Source of the DNA: Paulinella micropora
Lineage: Eukaryota > Cercozoa > Imbricatea > Euglyphida
Direction: 5' to 3'
Assembly (NCBI GenBank): GCA_009731375.1
Contig: BJOX01000154.1
Location: 586,336 to 650,335 of the forward strand
DNA: 64,000 bases
Part shown: one piece after another, positions 14,601-23,372 of the stretch
Position numbering within the stretch: the first letter of the stretch is position 1
How the letters are laid out: each line of letters begins with the position of its first letter
Made by a program: the position numbers and the translations under genes
Notes under the pieces: generated by a model
Databases searched by the model: none
Told to the model about the DNA's origin: nothing
What the model saw: only the letters and a program-made list of their open reading frames with translations

Positions 14601-15581
14601 CTTCGCCACGTCGATCTCGGAGGCTCGTACAAACACCGCGTCGTGCACAAGAGTGCTCACGTTGTCTTTGCCAAAGTACTCGATCACGCGTATCATCACT
14701 TCATTCTCGAAACGGGTCGTCAGGAAGTGAACGAACCTGCCCCGCAGGTTGTAGAACTTGACGCGGCCGTCGGGGCTCTCCGTCTGGCTCTTGGTCTTCT
14801 TGCACCAGGCCCATAGCTTAGGAAAGTACTTGACCAGCCCTTGCACCGCCAGCTTGACGCTGCATTGTAGTTCGGCCAGGATGGGGTACGCATCCATTTT
14901 GCAGTCCGTAGTGGCGCCGGGGAGCCGTATCAACACTCCGCCATGCACGAGGCGGAGCATAACGTCCTTAACAAACGCGTCGTCCGTGACGCGCAGTGAC
15001 TCCTTGACGCGGCGGAAGAAGCCTTCGCGATCAGTCACGAACTCCCGCAGCGGCGCCAGATCGGCCGCGGGCGATGACTTGAGCTCCGAGGCCAGCCAGT
15101 GCAAGAAGAAGGGCACCGAGTTTCGTATGTCCAGCTCGAGCGTGCCCGACAGGGTGAGCCTCCTCAGTTCCCTTGGCGCGGACTGCAGCCCGTGCTCTGC
15201 GTACAAGCGGCAGCCCGGCAGAGCGGCGTCAGGGCACTTTTTGGACTTACGCGGGGCCTGTATCCCGCGCGGAAAGCGGTACGCCACCTCCAGTTTGCCC
15301 TTCTCGTTCACGTTGGTGTACAGGGCCAGCAGGTACCGCCTGTAGTTGGGCATCACCCTTTCGTCACGGAGCAGGTCTCGCACCTTGAGCAAGTCTGCTG
15401 TCTCGTGCAGCACGAGCACTGGCTTGCCTCCTCCACTCCCGTTGTCGCCCTCCTCGCGCTGCTGTTTCTTCTCGTCGCACTCCACGTCTTCCTCGTCGTC
15501 ATTTTCCATTTCGTCCACATAGAACTCCACGGGCCCGGGAGAAGGGGGCGGCGAACAGTCCAGTACAGGTCCCTCGTCCAT
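11700..15581 (-). CDS. Large replication protein: polymerase-like region plus UL9-type origin-binding helicase
   Basis: Single uninterrupted 1293-codon frame. Residues 1-60 are acidic and low-complexity. Residues about 148-320 hold LELDIRNSVPFFLHWL, LVHGG and LVHDAVF, an arrangement like motifs A, B and C of family-A-type DNA polymerase palms (weak evidence, key residues not proven). Residues 440-830 form an SF2-like helicase: Walker A GHTGMGKT (443-450), IIIIQYESIWKL (515-526), Walker B VVVDEA (545-550) followed by FNQ, LILDKD (585-590), LLIYTSKMCVAVD (771-783) and a QMLMRARRVRD box (813-823). The YESI, DEA...NQ and QML.RaR combination is typical of the herpesvirus-type origin-binding protein helicase family, which also occurs in eukaryotic mobile elements and large DNA viruses. 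The tail is Lys-rich with a KRKNKS cluster. High GC and lack of introns differ from neighbouring genes and suggest a mobile or viral origin. Start chosen at the first Met of the frame. Confidence 0.8.
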   Translation of the reverse strand: MDEGPVLDCSPPPSPGPVEFYVDEMENDDEEDVECDEKKQQREEGDNGSGGGKPVLVLHETADLLKVRDLLRDERVMPNYRRYLLALYTNVNEKGKLEVAYRFPRGIQAPRKSKKCPDAALPGCRLYAEHGLQSAPRELRRLTLSGTLELDIRNSVPFFLHWLASELKSSPAADLAPLREFVTDREGFFRRVKESLRVTDDAFVKDVMLRLVHGGVLIRLPGATTDCKMDAYPILAELQCSVKLAVQGLVKYFPKLWAWCKKTKSQTESPDGRVKFYNLRGRFVHFLTTRFENEVMIRVIEYFGKDNVSTLVHDAVFVRASEIDVAKLNQHIADGGALSGVEKPRPDSKTIVVDGARIPVPMLSPPSDLQWRVTPVSENAGDREAIYKRDLSDGDLAKITGFPHTIAFLVEQDLYLKTFPDGHQERVMHRVSFKQARYVVINGHTGMGKTHVGFAAVREMLSQNPTAKIVWVVGRTSQAQNSDKRLEKYLADHGIYAGVIMYENASRKEIYEARIIIIQYESIWKLQSASAQDKRRAEFQLYQMVVVDEAMLIFNQSVSVETNGDNLRQNDVIFRALCGMAERVLILDKDCDKSPHLRDWLLCDGGGVARREGKASLEEAQNDIRFHYYKYVPLHLRRGLLVVSEFDDWLRRITDGLHNGHKMMVACHTQRAAAALYDTLQKLFPDLAPVRPCAPGTRGNVRTTVNRDPKKRTREEKEIYERENRIRATWSDKADIRLLDGQTCKSTSKFLMSTINDFFKNDPAKEKTPRLLIYTSKMCVAVDIQTLVDQVFLHCAYEKEISKLGPPARIMAQMLMRARRVRDSTIYAYFGEGGIPAPRCFESRQETTLPWEHCEVFEQYEANYSAKEARMRALHRVKGVLTPWCVIDSGYDWVRVEDQAGVSRMVEVPSCLKLRLIASLAEQRRCKGPAMWDWLIQDFQLVLPPIMTDEERKKKADDKAKQKKEEKEAKIQLEQELEEGGEKLVPPPPLCLMGVVIRDVVKWELLTVESARTRADFLFRSRGPNDHEKIEYAMMSTFARYPGVHTVLKKAAAEYRKKRAELQGAPVHDPAKLQNDLAWLRHKWVKGVKSFYQQCKDKVDILDQLALVKGDVRLAEQLDRADRQIAALCKSHVGLYKAVSGLAEVFEVNSVQDLFKDSKTVYSNELLESELVRKLAGDAVLAGPKIPFKKREFATNKAALKYLLGCVGYENVSTGKSKRSQKDGDRESHRTFTIQPIASVHDVQRYHDEFYQEDANKVLMKSTKRKNKSQENQNVSSKRQRLEGEHVTADANV

Positions 15582-16061
15582 CGCTGGTCACTATACACAG
15601 ACACACACAGGAACGTTTTTATGGTATTTTTTCCAAGGAGCGAAAATTTTGACGTGTTTTGCGGTATTTTTAAAGGGCGCGAAAATTTTGACGGGTTTTG
15701 CGGGCACGAGGACATTTTGGCAATGGTCTCGTTCCGGCTCAGGTCACTTACTTGCTTCAGAGAAGAAGCAAGTCTGAGGCTGACAAGGCCAGAACCGAAC
15801 CAGACCAGACACGCGCCGGCACAGTCTGGCGACTGCCTTTTTTCCCATATCACTGCCTTTTTTCCCGTATCAATGCCTTTTTTTCCTGTATCACCGAATT
15901 TCGGCCATATCACTGGCGGGACAAAAAGGCAATACGTGCCTGAACCTACCAAACGGGCGCGTGCCGCGACCTCGACCTAAGCCAGCCCAAAAAAGTAACG
16001 GACGGTCGAGACCAGCTCAGAATCCTGGTCGACCCCGATCCAGGAAGCACTCCCCAAAAAA
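15582..16061. promoter_or_regulatory. Shared upstream region of the divergent ORF pair, with short direct repeats
   Basis: This 480-bp interval separates the starts of the 1293-codon (minus) and 292-codon (plus) ORFs and must hold both promoters if they are expressed. It has two copies of a 25-bp block starting GCGAAAATTTTGACG at 15640 and 15679, and three tandem units of about 21 bp (ACTGCCTTTTTTCCCGTATC type) at 15832-15894. Promoter function is inferred from position only. Confidence 0.5.
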
Positions 16062-16940
16062 ATGCGTCGAAATTCTGCCGCCATGGGTGCCACCGCCGCC
16101 GCCGCCCGCCCCACCAAGCGCCGCCGCACCGTCCTGCCCGGCGGCCGCCTGGCCGCGCTCGCCCCGCCGGTTGCCTACGTCCCCGCCCCCTGTGACCCGG
16201 CCGCCGTGGCCCGGCTGGACGCCGACCGACACCCGTGCAAGGACGTCGACTGGTACGCACTGCTGGTCGAGGCGGCTGCCCACGGCCTGAATACCACCGA
16301 CCGGCGCCTGCGGCTGACCGCCTCGCCCTATCCCTGGTCCCCGCTGGCCGCTACCGCACTACCGCCGGAGGATGCCTCTCTACTTTCCCTGCTGGACCTC
16401 GCCTTGCTCCGCGTGCCTACCGACCCGTACCGACCCGCCAGCTGGGGCGTGCCCGACCTGCCACTGGAGCTGCAGACCGGACACGCGGCGCCCGGGTTGT
16501 TGGATCCCTACCTACCATCGGTCTTGACCCAGCTAGTCTGCGACTATCTACCGACCCCTGCTTACTACAGTCCGCTACCCAAGGGGGCCCTGGCGGGCCT
16601 ATCACGCGACGAGCGCGGGGACCTCTACGACCTGATCCAAAAGCTGTGCCCGTTCCACTCCTGGCGGGACTGGTACGGCGGCCGGGGTAGGAAGCACGAG
16701 GCACTGGCCAACAACCCAGTCATCCACGAAGCGGAGTTTCAAAAAGAATGGATGGGACACCACGGCCCCGGGGTAGAGGATGAAGAGGGCTTGATGTACG
16801 TCGACCCGGACGATTCCAGAGGAGCCTGGCGCTTCTACAAGCGCTACCAGCGCCTGTACTGGACTGCAGTGGAAGACCGTATCAACAGGCGCCTGCAGAC
16901 TGTCTTCCAGCGCCTAGCTAGAAAACTCAGCGAGTTGTAG
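16062..16940 (+). CDS. Hypothetical protein divergent from the helicase ORF
   Basis: Intact 292-codon frame with very high GC. I do not recognise a family. The N-terminus is Ala-rich with a basic KRRR patch (nuclear-localisation-like) at about residues 19-22, followed by a Pro-rich central part. The C-terminal third is more hydrophilic and aromatic (FHSWRDWYGG, a cluster of acidic residues, WRFYKRYQRLYW) and ends in an amphipathic Arg-rich helix. A second Met at residue 8 (base 16083) sits in a better context (gccgccatggg) and may be the true start. An AATAAA lies just after the stop. It shares base composition and divergent promoter with the large helicase ORF, so it probably belongs to the same element. 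Confidence 0.65.
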   Translation: MRRNSAAMGATAAAARPTKRRRTVLPGGRLAALAPPVAYVPAPCDPAAVARLDADRHPCKDVDWYALLVEAAAHGLNTTDRRLRLTASPYPWSPLAATALPPEDASLLSLLDLALLRVPTDPYRPASWGVPDLPLELQTGHAAPGLLDPYLPSVLTQLVCDYLPTPAYYSPLPKGALAGLSRDERGDLYDLIQKLCPFHSWRDWYGGRGRKHEALANNPVIHEAEFQKEWMGHHGPGVEDEEGLMYVDPDDSRGAWRFYKRYQRLYWTAVEDRINRRLQTVFQRLARKLSEL

Positions 16941-16946
16941 CGATTC

Positions 16947-16952
16947 AATAAA
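16947..16952 (+). terminator. AATAAA polyadenylation signal
   Basis: AATAAA 7 nt after the stop codon of the 292-codon ORF. Confidence 0.55.
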
Positions 16953-17065
16953 ATCATATCCTAACTGTCTTTTCCTTGTCGGTTGGGCCCAAAGGCCACC
17001 TATAGACACACGCGCAGAGCCAGACCCCGGCGGATAGCCAAGTGCGCCCACCCCTACACAATGCG

Positions 17066-18050
17066 GTGGTTCGTTTTTGACCTCTGCGCCACCCAACTCA
17101 TCTATTAGTGTACATTTGCTGGTCAAGGTCAAAAACGAACCACACTCCGGTGCCACCACACGCGCCAAAGACGCGGCTCACCCCACCGAAGCGCGCGCCT
17201 GCTTCGGTGGCACGAACGTGCCCGCCAGGGATCTATAGTCTGTACTTTCTAGGTAAGGACGGATTCGAACCACTCGTTTTTCCGGGAAATTTTCCGTGGA
17301 AAAATCTGTGGCTCGAACGCGCCCGACAGGGATCTATAGAGTGCTATCTATGGTCAAGGGCAAATTCGAACCACCCACAAAAAAGAGGCGGGAAGAAACA
17401 GGTGGGAGGGAACAGGGGGGGGAGAGCCACCCACCTACTACCCCGGTGACCAAACCAGTGCCGCACTGGTGCACTTGGCTGATCACTGGGGTGGTAGGTG
17501 ATGGGCCTCCCCCTCCCCTGCACTCCCCCCTGCCCTCTCCTGTGCCACTTCTGCGTCTTTTTTGGGGGTGTGTGGCTCGAACGCGCCTACCAGGTACCTA
17601 TAGCCTGTACTTTCCAGGTAAGGCCAGATTCGAACCACTCATTTTCCCGGGAAATTTTCCGCGAAAAAAAACAGTGGTTCGAACGTGCCCGACAGGTATC
17701 TATAGAGTGCTATCTATGGGTAAGGGCAAATCCGAACCACCCACAAAAAACAGGCGGGAGGAGCAAGAGGGGGGGGGGGGCCACCCACCTACCACCCCAG
17801 TGACCAGACAAGTGTACACTGGTTTGGTCATTAGGGTAGTAGGTGGGTGGCACCCCTGCATCTTTTTTTCAGGTGGCTCGAACGCGGCCCCTAACACTTA
17901 TAGAGTACCACTCTCTGGTCAAGGCCGGTTTCGAACCACTACCGTTACGCGACAATGGGTGGCACCACTGCCTCTTTTTTTGGGTGGCTCGAACGCGGCC
18001 CCTAACACTTATAGAGTACCTCTCTCTGGTCAAGGCAGGTTTCGAACCAC
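17066..18050 (+). repeat. Cluster of seven units with palindromic ends, six exactly 67 bp
   Basis: Units at 17066-17143 (78 bp), 17207-17273, 17308-17374, 17572-17638, 17674-17740, 17873-17939 and 17984-18050 (each 67 bp). Each starts GTGG(C/T)(T/A)CGAACG or close and ends TTCGAACCAC or close, so the ends are inverted repeats of about 10 bp; in the first unit the arms are 17 bp and perfect (GTGGTTCGTTTTTGACC). Inside, a TATAGAGT- or TATAG-containing core and GGTCAAGG/GGTAAGG recur. Units 2-3 and 4-5 are paired with a conserved spacer containing GGGAAATTTTCCG. They are not tRNAs, since no cloverleaf forms. Their position beside the origin-binding-type helicase ORF suggests binding or transposition sites. 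Confidence 0.8.
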
Positions 18051-18985
18051 GACCGTTACGCGACACCGGGGTGTAACAGGTGTAGCCAGGGTAGGGGGGG
18101 GGTGTATCAATCGTCGGGGTAGCCATAGTAGGGGGGNNNNNNNNNNNNNNNNNNNNNNNNNNNNNNNNNNNNNNNNNNNNNNNNNNNNNNNNNNNNNNNN
18201 NNNNNNNNNNNNNNNNNNNNNNNNNNNNNNNNNNNNNNNNNNNNNNNNNNNNNNNNNNNNNNNNNNNNNNNNNNNNNNNNNNNNNNNNNNNNNNNNNNNN
18301 NNNNNNNNNNNNNNNNNNNNNNNNNNNNNNNNNNNNNNNNNNNNNNNNNNNNNNNNNNNNNNNNNNNNNNNNNNNNNNNNNNNNNNNNNNNNNNNNNNNN
18401 NNNNNNNNNNNNNNNNNNNNNNNNNNNNNNNNNNNNNNNNNNNNNNNNNNNNNNNNNNNNNNNNNNNNNNNNNNNNNNNNNNNNNNNNNNNNNNNNNNNN
18501 NNNNGGGGGGGGGGGGGGGGGGGGGGGGGGTAGTATCCATAGTCGAGGTAGCCATTGTGGGGAGTAGCCAGCGTCGGGGTAGCCATGGGCCAGGTGTAGC
18601 CACGCCCCAGATCCCTGTGATGAGTGGTGTGTGTGAGAGTACACACACTCCACGAGCTAAGCTAGCTAACACGGTCGGAAACCTGTGCCAGCCTGCTTCA
18701 AAAAAATTTTACGATAAAACCGTCATTTTTATATACTATTTTTCAGAAAAATCGCACTTGTGGAACGGGTCCGGTGCCACCACCCACCACAAAAACCACC
18801 GGTGGCACCGGTGACCACAAAAAATGCGAAAACCCGGCTGGTGGCACCACAGGCGGGTATTACCCTAGGATCACGAATGCCATTTTTACCTGCGCGGATA
18901 CGGTACAAAAAGGCAATAGATTATCCCACTAGGGCAAGAATTGCATTTTGTTTTATCAGGCCTATCGATAATATTTTTAAAAATA
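18051..18985. other. G-rich tract, assembly gap and unique flank
   Basis: A short GTAGCCA/GGGGTAGCCAT-type repeat runs into poly-G and an N gap at 18137-18504. After it, 18520-18985 is unique, with CCACCACAAAAACCACCGG-type short repeats at 18776-18850 and ACAAAAAGGCAATA at 18904, which also occurs at 15919. This shared word may mark an edge of the GC-rich element. No gene seen. Confidence 0.5.
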
Positions 18986-19330
18986 TTTATGTATGTATGT
19001 ATGTATGTATGTATGTAGTATGTATGTATGTACGCATGTATGCATGTATGCATGTATGCATGTATGTATGTATGTATGTATGTATGTATGGTATGTATGT
19101 ATGTATGTATGTATGTATGTATGTATGTATGTATGTATGTATGTATGTATGTATGGTATGTATGTATGTATGTATGTATGTATGTATGTATGTATGTATG
19201 TACGGATGCAGGTGTATGAGTGTATGTATATGTGTATGTATGTATGTATGTATGTGTATCTGTTCGTATGTATGTATGTATGTATGTATGTATCTACGTA
19301 TATCTGTATTCATGTATGTATGTATGTATG

Positions 19331-19363
<33 letters not shown>

Positions 19364-19550
19364 TTGTATGTATGTACATAGCATGTTTGTTTGTATGTAT
19401 GTATGTATGTATGTATGCATGCATGTATGTATGTATGTATGTCAAACATACAATGTACATACATAAAAAGTACATACATACATACATACATACATGCACA
19501 TATACATACATACATACATGTATACATACATATATACATACATACATACA

Positions 19551-19581
<31 letters not shown>

Positions 19582-19721
19582 GTGTGTATGTATGTATGTA
19601 TGTATGTATGTATGTATGTATGTATGTATGTATGTATTATGTATGTGTGTATGTATGTATGCAAGTATATTTCAATCTGTGCATGAATTTATTTGTGTAT
19701 GAATGGATGTATGCGTGTATG

Positions 19722-19753
<32 letters not shown>

Positions 19754-19810
19754 CATGTATGTATTTATGTCTCTCTCTCTCTCTCAGCCTCTCTCTCACC
19801 CTCTCTCTCA

Positions 19811-19885
<75 letters not shown>

Positions 19886-19905
19886 GCTCGCTCGCTCGCT
19901 CGCTC
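18986..19905. repeat. TATG / CATA and CT microsatellites
   Basis: TATG array (18988-19440) switches to CATA (19447-19580) and back, then a CT array (19770-19878) and a short (GCTC)n. The strand switch of the tetramer forms a long imperfect palindrome. Confidence 0.9.
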
Positions 19906-20329
19906 GTGGAGCGTTTCCTGAGTTGAAGGATCATACTATGATTAAATTTTATTGATCAGTTCGTATATTCCATGATCTATCATGTTTGTATATTTTCCTT
20001 TCATATTCGCTGAATAATGTCAGCTGATCATAGCCGGGCCACAGTAGTATTTTAATAGTTACAATGCCACCCGGTCACGTCAAGAGATGATGATTGTTCG
20101 TACCGTCAAAAGTCTCTCCGAGGCTGCTAACTCAGCGGTGGCGTCTCAGTCTTCCAGATCATGGCGGCAGCACCGTCAATCATCTCTCTGCCAACTCGGC
20201 AGAGTATTCCAGCGGCGTACGTAACTTTGACAATGTTAGTATCATTGTCGACATTGCCATGGCAAGTTTATACACTCTTCAAGTTCTTGATTTTCCTGAA
20301 AAAAAAACTTGATTGACCTGAAAAAAGCA

Positions 20330-20560
20330 AACTTGAAGAAAAATCCCAGTTCAACTTATTATTTGACTCATTTCAACTATGACACCAGTTTAATACACAC
20401 TGATAACTTACTTCAACTAACTTGAATATTCCAAGTGACTGAAAAAAAGTTTTTAAAAAAAAAAAAGGAAAACCGAGCAATTTACCGCTTCGGGCATTTA
20501 GACCATGATATGACCAGCTTCTTACCTGCCGCAGCGATATGCTCATCCTCCTACTGTGTA
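20330..20560 (-). mobile_element. Inverted copy of the 9.3-9.7 kb Copia-associated segment
   Basis: Contains the reverse complements of CAGTCACTTGGAAT..., GTGTATTAAACTGGTGTCAT and CGAAGCGGTAAATTGC seen at 9306-9665. A further short copy of the CAGTCACTTGGAAT end plus poly-A lies at 20786-20820. The intervening 19906-20330 and 20560-21190 are unique sequence without a convincing gene; 21003-21015 and 21050-21062 form a perfect 13-bp inverted repeat. Confidence 0.5.
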
Positions 20561-21277
20561 TGCTATTGCATCTTTCTTTCCCTATATCATGTCTCTTGAC
20601 AGTGTGTGTTGTCTTGGCTTTTGTCACTGCCAGGCTGCCCTTACTCATTAGTATACTAATCTGTTTGTTTCCGGGCCTTTTGACTCGAAGTTTTTAGTTT
20701 TTATCTTTTTTCTCAGTTTCATCTTTTTTTTTAAATTATTTTTTTACGCCAGTTCAAGTTAATCACAATCATTCAAAGTTAAAGATTCCAAGTGACTGAG
20801 AAAAAAAAAAAAAAAAAAAAAGTCTTCCTGAAACTTGAAACGCTGGTGGAATGATTAGTGTCTAGTGTAGGCGCAGATAGGTAAATTTGCGACTCCTTTT
20901 CTTATACCCCTATACACAGTGATGTATTAATATAGATGAGCTATATCTCGTCAAGATATGGTTATATCCGTTTTTATTTATATACTTTTTGAGCCGGTTG
21001 AAAACGATAATATTAAGACAAGTAACCTGTACTACCTTTTTATGCCGGATAATATTATCGTTAGGGCGGACATTAGGAAATGGCTCTTTGTTTCCTTTTT
21101 GTTGCTTGGCTCTGACAGTCTCCTACATTTATTTCCCCACCATACTGGTTTCCTCTCTTTTGCAAAGGAGGAAGATTAGGTTATTCTCAGAGTGCTTGAA
21201 TTGAGTGGATATAGACCCCGGCTTGCTCAGCTTCACGACTTTCCCCACTTTCAATGTTTCCCTCTATTGCATCCTCG

Positions 21278-21640
21278 CTACCCTCCATACTCCTCCTCTT
21301 CAGAGCTGTCTTCCCCCTCAGACTTGTCTCCTTCTTCCTCTTCACCCTTCTCTCCTACTTCTCCTCTCATAAGAGCAACTCCTTTGACTCCTTTCTTATG
21401 AAATTTGTCACTCTTGTCTCTATGCTTTCCTTTCGAGGAGTCAGAGTGAGCTGACTTTGAACTGGTTCGTTTGGGGTTTGGCTTTAGTTTGGGGCAAAAA
21501 CGCTTACTATGCCCAGTTTGATAGCAGTTGTAGCATGTACGATGATTAGGTATAAACCGGTCACTCACGGACCTTACCCTACCTTTCACTTGCCGGGTTT
21601 GCCGGGAGACTTCGTTAAAAGCCAGGTTGCTCACAGCCAC
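21278..21640 (-). pseudogene. Copia leader fused directly to gag zinc knuckle
   Basis: Minus-strand frame with CYNCYQTGHSKRFC, a CX2CX4HX4C knuckle, followed by the Lys/Ser-rich and acidic tail seen in the full Copia copy (GVKGVALMRGE...). Upstream of the knuckle the frame is not gag but the untranslated leader that precedes the gag ATG at 29760-29906. All N-terminal Gag sequence is missing and leader joins knuckle at about 21540. Confidence 0.7.
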
Positions 21641-21649
21641 TTTAATCCG

Positions 21650-22490
21650 AAGAAATAAACGCAGAACTGAACTGCAAAAGAGCTAACTAGTCTAAGTGCG
21701 TGACTAGCAGTAACTGACGCTCAATAATATGGTCCGGTGCACAATGGTAAAAGCGTAACGTGCACAATTGACTTGGATTACCCATTACCGTAACTACTAA
21801 TTATGACTTAGTAAAATGTTACCGCACATAGAAATCAATCATAATTACGGCTTAAACAGTACTCGAAGTTACCTGTCCAACGCTCCCCCTTAATTCAATG
21901 TCAATTGTCCTGTGATATAACTTCACAATATCCTGTTAGACCTGGTGAGCTTAATACCAATACGTACTATAGTAACGCGACGCAAAACGTAGAAAGTCGT
22001 AAATCGTAGTGATCCATATGAATCACCAATTCCTTGCTGAAAAGCATCTCGATCAAGTAGATCAATTAAACTGATGTAAAAGGCTCGTACGATAACGACG
22101 TGACGACCTTACAAATTAGAGTAATGATTACGTCCACCAAAATAACAGCAATCCTGTAAGGCTGCTTCTTCGCGTATAAATTACGATTACAACTAATTAC
22201 TATGACCAGCCCACGATAAACGTTAATAACTGTAGTATGCCCGTTCGCGATTCGACAATTGCTGACTGCCTCGCGATCGTCCTCCTCCTCCTTTCCGCTC
22301 TTGCCGCGTTGACTGGTGACTTGAGGTCACGCGCTTCAACTGCGCTCGAATTCAAATCGACGGAATCAATCGTCTCCTCCCGAATGGACACCTATATAGA
22401 GACATCGCCTGCAAAGAAAAGACTCACACTCACACAAAAGAACGTCATGAGTGAACTCAGCGGAAATTTGCGGATTTTCCGTTAAGAAGG
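21650..22490 (-). repeat. Probable Copia LTR
   Basis: Lies between the end of the RNase H frame (22492) and the leader copy that precedes the truncated gag at 21640. Position makes it the 3' LTR of the main element and also the upstream LTR of the truncated one. Exact ends were not resolved. Confidence 0.5.
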
Positions 22491-22491
22491 T

Positions 22492-23277
22492 TTATGGTTT
22501 AAGAGTGACCATGAATTTACTAACCAAGTACTCAAATTGGTCCTTAGGTATATGTTTGGTTAATACATCTGCTATCTGTTTCTTAGTTCCTACTTTTATA
22601 AACCTTACTTCTTTATCACGTTGTGCGTGATGCATGAAATGTAGTTCAAGTGGTAGATGTTTAGTGCGTGACCCTGACATTCCTCTCTCTGCCGCTAAAA
22701 TAGTTTGTGCGTTGTCCTCAAATAATTCTAATGGGCTTTTCTGTGCTACTCCTAGTTCCTCCGCTATATGTCTAACTGCTAACCCTTCGCGAATACATTC
22801 TACTGCTGCGAAGATTTCCGCATCATTCGAGCTTAATGCAATCCGTGATTGTCGTTTCGATAACCATGCAATTGGGTCACCTCCCCATAGAACTATATAC
22901 CCTGTACGAGACTTTCCTGTCTTTTTGCACACTTTATGTGCCGCATCAGGCCATGGAGTAATTCCGGGATATGTCCTTGCTTCTTGCGATGATTTCGGCC
23001 CGTGAAATGCAATACCGCGAAATGAATTCACTAAGTACCGAAAAATTCGTCCCAACATTGCATAAGTCACTCCGACGTCAACAGTCTGCATAACGCTAGC
23101 TGCATTCAAAGCTTGGTCTGCATCTGGTCTAGTCATCTTAGTCAAAAATAGTAACTTTCCAACTAAGCTAGGAATGGAATGCTTCCTAAGTGCACTAGAT
23201 TCCGACATAGGTTCTGGCTCCTGCTCTGCGCTAGGCGTGCTTAGCGGGCGTGCGTCTGCATATCCTACGTCTTTCAA
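22492..23277 (-). CDS. Copia RNase H domain
   Basis: Frame of 261 codons. It shows the Copia connection region (SIPSLVGKLLFLTKMTRPDADQ) and RNase H with likely catalytic acids D111 (PDAAH), E154 (SSNDAEIFAA) and D188 (LFEDNA), plus the SRTGYIVLWGGDPIAWLSKRQ block and the C-terminal ADVLTKHIPKDQF signature. It degrades the RNA strand of the RNA:DNA hybrid during reverse transcription. It is separated from the reverse-transcriptase frame by a frame break between 23277 and 23373. Confidence 0.92.
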   Translation of the reverse strand: MKDVGYADARPLSTPSAEQEPEPMSESSALRKHSIPSLVGKLLFLTKMTRPDADQALNAASVMQTVDVGVTYAMLGRIFRYLVNSFRGIAFHGPKSSQEARTYPGITPWPDAAHKVCKKTGKSRTGYIVLWGGDPIAWLSKRQSRIALSSNDAEIFAAVECIREGLAVRHIAEELGVAQKSPLELFEDNAQTILAAERGMSGSRTKHLPLELHFMHHAQRDKEVRFIKVGTKKQIADVLTKHIPKDQFEYLVSKFMVTLKP

Positions 23278-23372
23278 GATCTGTTTCTGATATCTCGTCT
23301 GATGTAGTAAAATGCGACCTCCTTCCTGTTCTATTTCTATACCCTTAAACTCTTTGGCTACACCTAATCGTT

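Noticed and set aside
17066-18050. CRISPR array or tRNA cluster
   Set aside because: Repeats are palindrome-ended whole units with irregular spacing in a eukaryotic context, and no cloverleaf can be drawn.
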